Origin: an uncultured Cytophagaceae bacterium
GTDB taxonomy: Bacteria > Bacteroidota > Bacteroidia > Cytophagales > Spirosomataceae
Assembly: GCA_903907745.1 (NCBI GenBank)
Contig: CAIVPF010000147.1
Span: forward strand, 1-36,533
Length of the DNA stretch: 36,533 bases
Direction: 5' to 3'
Part shown: piece by piece, positions 16,257-24,133 of the stretch
How positions within the stretch are numbered: position 1 is the first letter of the stretch
How the letters are laid out: every line of letters starts with the position of its first letter
Notes under the pieces: generated by a model
What the model was told of the DNA's origin: nothing
Seen by the model: only the letters and a program-made list of their open reading frames with translations
Databases searched by the model: none
Made by a program: the position numbers and the translations under genes

Positions 16257-17579
16257 ATGTCTTCTACTCAACAGCCTCACCTCAAAAAGGTCCTCAGTCC
16301 ACTCATGTTATGGGGCTTAGGCGTAGGCTATGTGATTTCGGGCATGTATTTCGGCTGGAACCTCGGCCTTCCCGAAGGCGGGACCTACGGCCTGGCCATC
16401 GCCACGGGCATCATCATTCTCCTGTATACCTGTTTTAGCTTTTCTTATGCGGAATTGGCCTGTTCGATTCCCAAAGCCGGTGGCGTGTTCGATTATGCCT
16501 CTCGGGCCTTCGGTGCTCGCTTGGGCTTCGTTGCGGGCATGGCCCAATTGATCGAATTTGTCTTCGCTCCCCCCGCGATCGCTTTTGGGATAGGCGCTTA
16601 TTTTAATTTGTTTTTTCCGGATGTGCCCGTCCTGACGATTTCAATCGTCGCCTATTTGCTTTTTACGGGGCTAAATATGTATGGCGTGAAGGCCGCAGCG
16701 ACCTTTGAATTAATCATTACCATCATCGCGGTGATTGAGATTCTGATCTTTGCGGCGGTGACTTTGCCGCATTTCGAGGTGGCTAATTTACATAAAAATG
16801 CGTGGCCGAATGGTTGGAATGGCGTCATCGCCGCGTTGCCCTTTGCGATTTGGTTTTTCCTGGGGATTGAAGGTTTGGCGAATGTGGCTGAGGAAGCAGA
16901 AAATCCCCAAAAAGATATTCAAAAGGGTTTTGGCTATGCGCTTTTAACCTTGGTTATTTTATGTGTTTTGGTTTTTCTTGGGGCCATCGGGGTAGGAGGA
17001 TGGGAAGCCATCGTATATAAAAACGGGCTCTCGGGCGATAGCTCGGATTCCCCCTTGCCGCTGGCGATGAGCCAGATTGTGGGTAGTTCTAGCTTGATGT
17101 TTCATGTATTGTTGACCATCGGTTTATTCGGTCTCGTGGCTTCTTTTCACGGTTTGATTTTAGCGGCGGGTCGGTCGAGTTATGAGTTGGGCGCCAAAGG
17201 CTTTGCTCCTCGTTTTTTGGGACAGGTCAATGAGCGATTTCAAACGCCGGCCAAGGCTTTATTGGCCAATATGGGCATCGGTATCATCGCCCTTTTTACG
17301 AATAAAACGGCGGAAATCATTACGATATCGGTGATGGGCGCTTTGACTTTGTATGCCATCGCGATGCTTTCCTTGCTGAGACTCCGAAAAAAAGAACCAG
17401 AGATGTCTAGGCCTTTTAAGGTACCTTTTTATCCCCTCATGCCGCTCGTGGCTTTGGTTTTGTCCACACTTTGCCTTATTTTTATTGCCTTTCATCAGAC
17501 TACCTTGTTTTTAATTTACGTGGGGATCCTGACGATATGTTATGTACTTTTTGTGTTGATTGTTCAACCCAAAACCTAA
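16257..17579 (+). CDS. eat: Ethanolamine permease (APC superfamily)
   Basis: A 440-residue membrane protein with about 12 helices. The N-terminus LMLWGLGVGYVISGMYFGW and the segments FSYAELACSIPKAGG and AQLIEFVFAPPAIAFGIGAYF are characteristic of the ethanolamine permease branch rather than general amino-acid carriers. The central PFAIWFFLGIEGLANVAEEAENP is the conserved helix 6 region. It is the first gene of a five-gene + strand operon, with four bases to the next start at 17584. The downstream enzymes are those needed to use an amino alcohol through gamma-glutamylation, which supports ethanolamine as the cargo. Substrate assignment rests on subfamily similarity from memory plus context. 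Confidence 0.86.
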   Translation: MSSTQQPHLKKVLSPLMLWGLGVGYVISGMYFGWNLGLPEGGTYGLAIATGIIILLYTCFSFSYAELACSIPKAGGVFDYASRAFGARLGFVAGMAQLIEFVFAPPAIAFGIGAYFNLFFPDVPVLTISIVAYLLFTGLNMYGVKAAATFELIITIIAVIEILIFAAVTLPHFEVANLHKNAWPNGWNGVIAALPFAIWFFLGIEGLANVAEEAENPQKDIQKGFGYALLTLVILCVLVFLGAIGVGGWEAIVYKNGLSGDSSDSPLPLAMSQIVGSSSLMFHVLLTIGLFGLVASFHGLILAAGRSSYELGAKGFAPRFLGQVNERFQTPAKALLANMGIGIIALFTNKTAEIITISVMGALTLYAIAMLSLLRLRKKEPEMSRPFKVPFYPLMPLVALVLSTLCLIFIAFHQTTLFLIYVGILTICYVLFVLIVQPKT

Positions 17580-17583
17580 AACT

Positions 17584-18933
17584 ATGACTGAAAATCAAAT
17601 CCTCGATTATGTCCGCGAACATGCGGATCAGCGAGTTAAAGTAGCCATCACCGACATCGACGGAGTCCTACGTGGAAAATATATTAGTACCGAAAAATTC
17701 TTATCGGCTGTGCAAGGCAACCTTGGGTTTTGCAATGTGGTCTTTGGCTGGGATATGGCCGATGTGGCCTATGAGAATTCCGCCTACACGGGTTGGCATT
17801 CTGGCTACCCTGATGCCCCTGTGCGGATTGATGTTACTTCCTTTCGGGCCATTCCTTGGGAAAATAATATTCCCTTTTTTCTGTGTGAATTAATCGATGC
17901 GCCATCGAATTCGGCGGCGGTTTGTCCGCGGGGCTTGTTGAAGGGCCTGATCTCCCAGGCAGAAAAAGCTGGTTTCAGCCCCTTTTTCAGTCAGGAATTC
18001 GAATGGTTTAATTTCGAAGAAACACCCAATTCCGTGCATGAAAAGAATTTCCAAAATCTGAAGCCACTTTCCCCGGGGATGTTTGGCTATTCGATTTTGC
18101 GGAGCACCTTACGCAATGATTTTTTTGATGCGCTTTTTGGCCAATTGAGCGCCTTCGGCATTCCCCTCGAGGGCTTGCACACCGAAACGGGACCGGGAGT
18201 TTACGAGGCGGCGATTGCCTACTCGGGCATTTTAGAAGCAGCTGATCGGGCTGTTTTGTTTAAATCTTCGGTCAAAGAATTAGCCTATAAAAAAGGCATT
18301 ATGGCTACGTTTATGGCCAAATGGGATGAGAATCTCCCCGGTTGCAGCGGCCATGTGCATCAAAGCCTCTGGGATGCCAAACAGGAAAAAAACCTGTTTT
18401 TCGACGAAAAAACGGGCATGAGTGAATTATTCCAACACTATGTAGCGGGTCAATTGTATTGCTTGCCTCATATCTTGCCGATGGTCGCACCCACGGTGAA
18501 TTCCTTCAAGCGCTTGGTGGAAGGGGCTTGGGCACCGACGACCTTGACCTGGGCGACCGATAACCGGACCGTGGCGCTTCGGGCTTTGCCAGGGAGTAAA
18601 AAAGCGAGTCGTTTGGAAACGCGGGTGGTGGGTTCGGATGTGAATCCCTATTTGGCGATGTCAGCCTGTTTAGCGGCCGGATTGTATGGCATTAAGCACA
18701 AATTAGCCCTTCAGCCTGCTACGGTGGGCAATGGCTATGCGGATGAACGTTATGGTCGTTTGCCTGGAAATTTACAAAAAGCGACCCAAGCGATGAAGGA
18801 ATCGGCGGTGGCGAAGGAATTATTTGGCGAGGAATTTGTGAATCATTTTGTGGCGACACGGGAGTGGGAATGGGCCCAATTCAGCCGAGTGGTTAGTGAT
18901 TGGGAAAAGAAACGGTATTTTGAAATTATTTAA
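17584..18933 (+). CDS. Glutamine synthetase-like gamma-glutamyl-ethanolamine/polyamine ligase
   Basis: A 449-residue ATP-dependent ligase of the glutamine synthetase fold. I took the ATG at 17584 because earlier codons overlap the permease stop and add an unrelated tail. Seen motifs are the N-terminal TDIDGVLRGKYI, the acidic pocket HTETGPGVYEAAIAYS, the nucleotide/metal motif GCSGHVHQSLWD, and NSFKRLVEGAWAP with the late RALPG segment. It is of the PuuA/GlnA4/IpuC kind that joins glutamate to an amine rather than to ammonia. With an ethanolamine permease before it and an alcohol dehydrogenase after it, gamma-glutamylethanolamide is the likely product. Other amines such as putrescine or alaninol are possible. 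Confidence 0.88.
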   Translation: MTENQILDYVREHADQRVKVAITDIDGVLRGKYISTEKFLSAVQGNLGFCNVVFGWDMADVAYENSAYTGWHSGYPDAPVRIDVTSFRAIPWENNIPFFLCELIDAPSNSAAVCPRGLLKGLISQAEKAGFSPFFSQEFEWFNFEETPNSVHEKNFQNLKPLSPGMFGYSILRSTLRNDFFDALFGQLSAFGIPLEGLHTETGPGVYEAAIAYSGILEAADRAVLFKSSVKELAYKKGIMATFMAKWDENLPGCSGHVHQSLWDAKQEKNLFFDEKTGMSELFQHYVAGQLYCLPHILPMVAPTVNSFKRLVEGAWAPTTLTWATDNRTVALRALPGSKKASRLETRVVGSDVNPYLAMSACLAAGLYGIKHKLALQPATVGNGYADERYGRLPGNLQKATQAMKESAVAKELFGEEFVNHFVATREWEWAQFSRVVSDWEKKRYFEII

Positions 18934-18935
18934 AA

Positions 18936-20084
18936 ATGGATTTTACGCAAATAAGACAATTTAATTTCCCCACCGTCATTCGGTTCGGGGTGGGTGCTGT
19001 GAAAGAATTAGCCCCTTATGTAGCTCAACAAGGATTTTCAAAACCCCTCATCGTAACCGATCCGGTCATAGCCGAACTAGGTTTTTTCAAACAAATTGTG
19101 GCCGATCTGCAGCGGGCCGGTTTTTCGGTGGAGGTATTTTCCAGTATCCATAAAAATCCAGTAAAATCGGATGTCTATGCGGGAACGGCGGTGTGGGATG
19201 CCACAGGTCGCGATTGCCTGATCGGAATCGGTGGAGGCGCCGCCTTGGATGTGGCGAGGGCGATCGTCTTACAGGTGAATCACCGAGAAGATTTGTTTAA
19301 ATACGATGATTTGATCGGTGGTGATGTCTATGTGACGAACGAAGTTCCGCATTTTATTACCATTCCGACGACCTCGGGAACAGGCTCGGAAGTGGGGCGC
19401 TCGGCGATTATTGCCGACGATGATACGCATCAAAAAAAGATCTTATTTTCACCCAAATTATTAGCCAAAATCGTCTTCGCAGATCCGATGTTGACTATGG
19501 AATTACCTGCCTTTGTGACGGCAGCCACGGGCATGGATGCTTTGACGCATAATATGGAGGCCTATTTGGCCAAAAACTATCATCCCATGTGCGATGGAAT
19601 CGCCTTGGAAGGGATGCGTTTGGTTTCGGAATCGTTGGTACAAGCGGTGAAAAATCCGAGCATTGAATCAAGGTCAAAGATGTTATTAGCTTCGATGATG
19701 GGCGCAATTGCGTTCCAAAAAGGCTTGGGTGTGGTGCATTCTTTGGCACATCCGCTGTCGTCTTTGTTGGACACCCACCATGGCCTCGCGAATGCGGTGA
19801 ATATTCCCTACGGTATGCGCTTTAATATAGCGGGTTTTGAGGATCGATTTGCGCGGATGGCCCAGACTTTGGGTCTTTCGGAACATTCGGGAGATGCGGT
19901 GGTGTCTTATTTGTTTGACTTGAATACCCAAGTAGGCATTCCACATCGTTTAAGAGACATTCAGGTGAAAGAGGAACATTTGGATACCTTGGCGGCCTTG
20001 GCATTTGCTGATTTTGCGCATCCCAATAATCCCAAACCGGTTTCTCAAGCAGATTTTAGAGCCCTTTACGGAGAAGCCTTATAG
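18936..20084 (+). CDS. Iron-containing alcohol dehydrogenase
   Basis: A 382-residue group III alcohol dehydrogenase. The NAD-binding loop reads GIGGGAALDVA (97-107, with Ala where Ser is usual), followed by TIPTTSGTGSEVG near 143-154. Metal ligands are Asp201 and His205 in MDALTHNMEAY, His268 in VVHSLAHPL, and His282 in THHGLAN. It starts two bases after the ligase stop and ends three bases before the amidase. Its predicted job is to oxidise the hydroxyl of gamma-glutamylethanolamide to the aldehyde. This is the step that separates this operon from the putrescine pathway, which uses the amine oxidase PuuB. Function within the operon is inferred from order and chemistry. Confidence 0.9.
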   Translation: MDFTQIRQFNFPTVIRFGVGAVKELAPYVAQQGFSKPLIVTDPVIAELGFFKQIVADLQRAGFSVEVFSSIHKNPVKSDVYAGTAVWDATGRDCLIGIGGGAALDVARAIVLQVNHREDLFKYDDLIGGDVYVTNEVPHFITIPTTSGTGSEVGRSAIIADDDTHQKKILFSPKLLAKIVFADPMLTMELPAFVTAATGMDALTHNMEAYLAKNYHPMCDGIALEGMRLVSESLVQAVKNPSIESRSKMLLASMMGAIAFQKGLGVVHSLAHPLSSLLDTHHGLANAVNIPYGMRFNIAGFEDRFARMAQTLGLSEHSGDAVVSYLFDLNTQVGIPHRLRDIQVKEEHLDTLAALAFADFAHPNNPKPVSQADFRALYGEAL

Positions 20085-20087
20085 ACT

Positions 20088-20783
20088 ATGGTTCGCATCG
20101 GCATTACGGAATCAGATACCAATTTTAAAAACTATCCCACTTGGATCCAAGGGGATGGGGTAGAGGTAATTTCGCTTTCTTATCTGAATCAAAACAAAGC
20201 TGATTTTGCGCGATGCGATGGGTTTGTCTTGTCGGGCGGGGCGGATATGCATCCCTCAGGTTATGGAAATTCGCGGGTGGATTATCCTTGGGCCACGTCT
20301 TTTAATGAGGTGCGTGATGCCTTTGAACGCGAGGTTTTTCATTTTGCATGTATACATGAAAAGCCAGTCTTGGCGATTTGCCGGGGCTTGCAATTAGTCA
20401 ATGCTGCCCTCGGGGGTACGCTGATTCAGGATTTACAAGAACAGGGTTTTTCGAATCACCGCAAGGGGCCGGAGGCGGATGGCCAGCATGCCATTTCCGT
20501 GGAGCCTTCTAGTCTATTATTTTCGATTTCTGGTCAATCGCAAGGTCTCGTTAATTCAGCTCATCATCAAGGCTTAGACCGAATTGCGGAATCGCTTCGG
20601 GTGACTTCTTGGTCGGAAGACCGGGTGGTGGAGGCGATTGAATATATCGATTTTGACCAAAAACCATTCTTTTTAGGGGTCCAATGGCACCCTGAGCGCT
20701 TAGCTATCCAAGCAAGCCAGCAAGCCTTTTCCAAGAATATCCGTCAGGCATTTTTAGATGCCGCAACTCATACAAACGAATGA
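20088..20783 (+). CDS. PuuD-like gamma-glutamyl hydrolase (class I glutamine amidotransferase fold)
   Basis: A 231-residue cytoplasmic enzyme of the peptidase C26 family. The nucleophile is Cys98 in AICRGLQLVN, with His201 and Glu203 in GVQWHPER completing the triad. The oxyanion region is VLSGGADMHP near 47-56. Family members such as PuuD split gamma-glutamyl-GABA into glutamate and GABA. In this operon the matching substrate would be gamma-glutamylglycine, giving glycine and recycling glutamate for the ligase. It overlaps the aldehyde dehydrogenase start by ATGA at 20780-20783, so the two are coupled. The family call is firm and the substrate is inferred. Confidence 0.91.
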   Translation: MVRIGITESDTNFKNYPTWIQGDGVEVISLSYLNQNKADFARCDGFVLSGGADMHPSGYGNSRVDYPWATSFNEVRDAFEREVFHFACIHEKPVLAICRGLQLVNAALGGTLIQDLQEQGFSNHRKGPEADGQHAISVEPSSLLFSISGQSQGLVNSAHHQGLDRIAESLRVTSWSEDRVVEAIEYIDFDQKPFFLGVQWHPERLAIQASQQAFSKNIRQAFLDAATHTNE

Positions 20784-22144
20784 ATATCATTAATCCAGCT
20801 ACCGAAGCATTGATTGCCCAAGTTGACGCAGACACGGCCGAAACCCTAGCTCTAAAATTTCAGCGCCTCCAAGCTGCGCAAGCGGCCTGGGCGGCAAGAT
20901 CAATAGAAGAACGCTCGGCGATTTTGCTTCGCTTTGTTGACCTATTGAAACAAAACATCGAAACCCTCGCATCGATTTTGACGGCGGAAATGGGGAAGCC
21001 TTTGCAACAAAGTCGGAATGAAATTAATGGCGCCTCTGGCAAAGCTACCTGGCTCGCGGAACATGCGCCGACGTACCTGGCCGACGAACTCATGTCCGTT
21101 TCCGAGCAAATGACCGAAAAGATTGTCTATGAAGCTTTGGGGGTGATTTGTAATATTTCCGCTTGGAATTATCCCTATAATGTGGGGGTGAACGTATTTG
21201 TTCCGGCGCTCTTGGCCGGGAATGCGGTCATGTATAAACCTTCTGAATTCGCGACGATGACGGGGATGGAAATCGCTCGATATCTACATGAAGCGGGGGT
21301 ACCTGAGGATGTGTTTGTCCTCGCGATTGGCGAGGGAGAAGTAGGAAAATGTTTATTAGACCTTCCTTTTCAAGGCTATTATTTTACGGGATCTTACCCA
21401 ACGGGCAAATACATCTACGAACGTGTGTCTGAAAAAATGGTGCCTTGTGTCCTTGAATTAGGTGGCAAGGATCCGGTCTATGTCGCGGAAGATGTGGTGG
21501 ATGTGGCTGGCGCTGCGGCGGGCATTGCGGATGGGGCATTTTATAACAATGGGCAAAGTTGCTGCTCCGTCGAGCGGATCTACGTCCACGAAAAAATCTA
21601 TGATGAATTCGTCGAGGTATTTGTGACCGAGGTTAATTCCTGGAAAATAGGCGCGCCGACAGAAGAAGGAGTGTACATTTCAGTCCTCACTAGAAAAAAT
21701 CAAATCGCGGTATTAGAGGCTCAAGTGGCCGATGCGCTCAGCAAAGGTGCTCGTGTGTTAACGGGTGGCGCGGCGATCGAGGGGAAGGGATATTATTTTG
21801 CGCCAACGGTCTTCGTTGACGTGCAGCAAAACATGGCCCTCATGCAGGAAGAGAGTTTCGGCCCGATCATCGGAATCATGAAAGTACGTTCAGATGCGGA
21901 GGCGGTTCAGGCGATGAACGACACGGCCTATGGTTTAACGGCGGGGGTGTATGCTGCTTCTCAAACGCGGGCAGAAGCAATCTTAGCTCAGGTGAATTCC
22001 GGCTCAGGCTATTGGAATTGTTGCGACCGCGTCAGCGCTGCCCTACCATGGAGTGGCCGAGGCCATTCGGGATTCGGATCCACACTTTCCCATGTGGGTT
22101 TACGAGCCTTCACGAAAACAAAATCATATCATTTACGGAAATAA
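20780..22144 (+). CDS. Aldehyde dehydrogenase (NAD(P)+), predicted gamma-glutamyl-aminoaldehyde type
   Basis: A 454-residue ALDH-superfamily protein. Catalytic residues are visible: Asn130 in SAWNYP, Glu226 in LELGGKDP, and nucleophile Cys261 in NNGQSCCSVERIYV, with Cys262 next to it. The cofactor-binding FTGSYPTGK is at about 202-210, and EESFGPI is near the C-terminus. The start overlaps the amidase stop as ATGA. It would oxidise the gamma-glutamyl aldehyde made by the preceding alcohol dehydrogenase to the acid. It is the last gene of the operon and is followed at once by a strong hairpin with T-run. Confidence 0.92.
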   Translation: MNIINPATEALIAQVDADTAETLALKFQRLQAAQAAWAARSIEERSAILLRFVDLLKQNIETLASILTAEMGKPLQQSRNEINGASGKATWLAEHAPTYLADELMSVSEQMTEKIVYEALGVICNISAWNYPYNVGVNVFVPALLAGNAVMYKPSEFATMTGMEIARYLHEAGVPEDVFVLAIGEGEVGKCLLDLPFQGYYFTGSYPTGKYIYERVSEKMVPCVLELGGKDPVYVAEDVVDVAGAAAGIADGAFYNNGQSCCSVERIYVHEKIYDEFVEVFVTEVNSWKIGAPTEEGVYISVLTRKNQIAVLEAQVADALSKGARVLTGGAAIEGKGYYFAPTVFVDVQQNMALMQEESFGPIIGIMKVRSDAEAVQAMNDTAYGLTAGVYAASQTRAEAILAQVNSGSGYWNCCDRVSAALPWSGRGHSGFGSTLSHVGLRAFTKTKSYHLRK

Positions 22145-22171
22145 AAAAGAGACGCTGAGGCGTCTCTTTTT
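22143..22171. terminator. Bidirectional intrinsic terminator
   Basis: A perfect GAGACGC/GCGTCTC stem (22149-22155 with 22160-22166) closes a TGAG loop, flanked by six A on the left and five T on the right. It therefore works for the + strand aldehyde dehydrogenase, whose stop it overlaps, and for the - strand cytochrome gene ending at 22196. Confidence 0.92.
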
Positions 22172-22195
22172 GAAGGCTTTGAAAATAGCTCAGGC

Positions 22196-24115
22196 TTATT
22201 TCTGCGCATTAATCCAAGCGGCTAATTTTTTAATGTCGCCTTTGGGTAAATGGCCCATTGGTGGCATCGGGGTCGAATATTCTGGCCAATTCGAAGGTTT
22301 AGGCATCGCGATTAAAGCTTCGATTTGCGCATTGGTATATTTCCGTTTCGCCACTTCCGTATAGGCTGGACCCACCGCTTTTTCGTTCACTTTGTGACAA
22401 GCGAGACAAGTATGTTTCGTTAAAAGGGCCTTTGCTTCTTTATCTGAAATGATGCTGGCTGCGATTTTTGGACCGGCTTCTTTGGTTTGATTATCGGGTG
22501 TGTTGGCTTCCTTACTCGGATCCGTTAACTCCTTTTTCGCCTTAGGCTTGGGAGTTTGCAAAGGGATATTTGCCTTAGCCCCCGCAGGAATGGCGTTTAA
22601 AGTATAATAAGCTGTACCGTGCAAAAGCGGATTCGATTCTACCTCCGAAAGGACGCCTTCGGGAACGATGCTGTGGATATAACCTTCGCGTAAATTATCT
22701 ACGACCAAACGAACTTTTAGGCCATCCGCTGAAACTTGGGCTCCACGAACGGGATTCTCTTTGCGGTTGACCATCGGACTGCCATAGACCGGATGGTATT
22801 TGTAGATATACGAACTGACATCGTAATTGTTGATATCCGCGGCTAATTTCCGGTTCACCGGCAAGGTAAATTCGATCTCAAAACCATCCGGCATCGCGCG
22901 AACAGCCTTCATCTCAAAGGGTGTTTTTCCCGTAAACAATAGGCGCTCTAAACCGAAATCCTCTCGTCCGATGGAACCCCAACCGCGATTGGTACCCCCC
23001 ACGAACATACTATTATCGCTACCCCAAGTCATGCGTAAAACACCTGAGCGGAAGCCCGACATAAAGTCAAAGGACGCCCCTTGGTATCTACCATTCACCT
23101 TTTCTAAAAATACACGGGCGATTTTGGACATTCCTTGATCTCCTACGAATACTTGACCCGCAAATGGACCAAATTTCCCTTTGCCATCATCGACTAATAA
23201 CTCGGAGGTCGATACACCTAAAACCCCATAGGGCAACCAAACCGCCGGAGATTTTATTCCCATGTTCGGTAAAGTTTTCGCCATTTCATAAATCGTAGTC
23301 ATCGGCTTCGCCTCGGTCTCCACATATTCTGGTTTCACTAGCGGATTATCGCGTGGGTCAACTAAATTAAAGACCATTTCCTTGCGCATCTTTACGGGAG
23401 ATTCTGGTCGGTCCGCCCAATTCAATGAGGCTGGATGTCCTAAGAAATCCCCTTTTTCCACATGGGAAATGAATCCGGAACCTTGCCAATCGCCCTGGTT
23501 ATCTCCATAGAAGAATTCGCCATCCACCATACCGATGCCACAAGGGGACCGCATGCCAGCCGCGAAAGGCTCCATTTTTCCATCAGGACTGATTTTGATC
23601 GTCCAACCGCGCCAAGGCACCGTGGATTTCCCTGCCCACCAATCCGTGTTACCAAAGGCCACATTGCCCGTGATGTAAAAAGATCCGTCTGGCCCGATTT
23701 TGGGTCCATAAGAATACTCATGGTAATGTCCCGAAATAGGCCATGAATAAACAGTTTCATAACGTTCTGCCTTTCCGTCCCCATTTTTGTCTACAAGACG
23801 GGTTAATTCGCCGCGTTGGGCACAATACAAAAAGCCATCCTTATACGCCAAACCTAAGATTTCATGTAATCCGCTGGCGAATTTTCGGAAATAAGGTCGG
23901 GTGGAATTCGGATTTTCGATGATGTACACATCTCCTCGACGGGTCGATGCCGCCATGTCGCCATTCGGCAATAAGGCTAATCCACCCACCTCCAATACAA
24001 TCCCTTCGGGTGTAGCGATTTTCGCGATTTTATAATAATCAGATTCTACGGGTTTTTGGCCAATAAGGCGCGTTCCCATCAATAATAAACAAATTAGTAC
24101 GTGATATTTTTTCAT
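22196..24115 (-). CDS. Exported beta-propeller/cytochrome c fusion protein
   Basis: A 639-residue secreted or periplasmic protein. The ATG at 24115 is used because it gives the signal peptide MKKYHVLICLLLMGTRLIGQ. A TTG at 24124 only adds three residues. The first two thirds resemble the PQQ-dependent sugar dehydrogenase/sorbosone dehydrogenase propeller (GGLALLPNGDMAASTRRGDVY, LAYKDGFLYCAQRGELTRL). The last 75 residues are a class I cytochrome c domain with haem motif CLACH at 570-574 and a likely axial Met in STPMPPMG near 617-620. A Pro/Lys-rich linker joins them. Such proteins are thought to pass electrons from oxidised sugars to the respiratory chain. It lies 18 bases behind the DUF1080 gene. 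Substrate unknown. Confidence 0.85.
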   Translation of the reverse strand: MKKYHVLICLLLMGTRLIGQKPVESDYYKIAKIATPEGIVLEVGGLALLPNGDMAASTRRGDVYIIENPNSTRPYFRKFASGLHEILGLAYKDGFLYCAQRGELTRLVDKNGDGKAERYETVYSWPISGHYHEYSYGPKIGPDGSFYITGNVAFGNTDWWAGKSTVPWRGWTIKISPDGKMEPFAAGMRSPCGIGMVDGEFFYGDNQGDWQGSGFISHVEKGDFLGHPASLNWADRPESPVKMRKEMVFNLVDPRDNPLVKPEYVETEAKPMTTIYEMAKTLPNMGIKSPAVWLPYGVLGVSTSELLVDDGKGKFGPFAGQVFVGDQGMSKIARVFLEKVNGRYQGASFDFMSGFRSGVLRMTWGSDNSMFVGGTNRGWGSIGREDFGLERLLFTGKTPFEMKAVRAMPDGFEIEFTLPVNRKLAADINNYDVSSYIYKYHPVYGSPMVNRKENPVRGAQVSADGLKVRLVVDNLREGYIHSIVPEGVLSEVESNPLLHGTAYYTLNAIPAGAKANIPLQTPKPKAKKELTDPSKEANTPDNQTKEAGPKIAASIISDKEAKALLTKHTCLACHKVNEKAVGPAYTEVAKRKYTNAQIEALIAMPKPSNWPEYSTPMPPMGHLPKGDIKKLAAWINAQK

Positions 24116-24133
24116 GTCTGTCAAAGGCTAGAA

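Noticed and set aside
17560-17583. Earlier start of the glutamine-synthetase-like gene
   Set aside because: It overlaps the permease stop and adds a tail unlike the family; ATG at 17584 fits the operon spacing.
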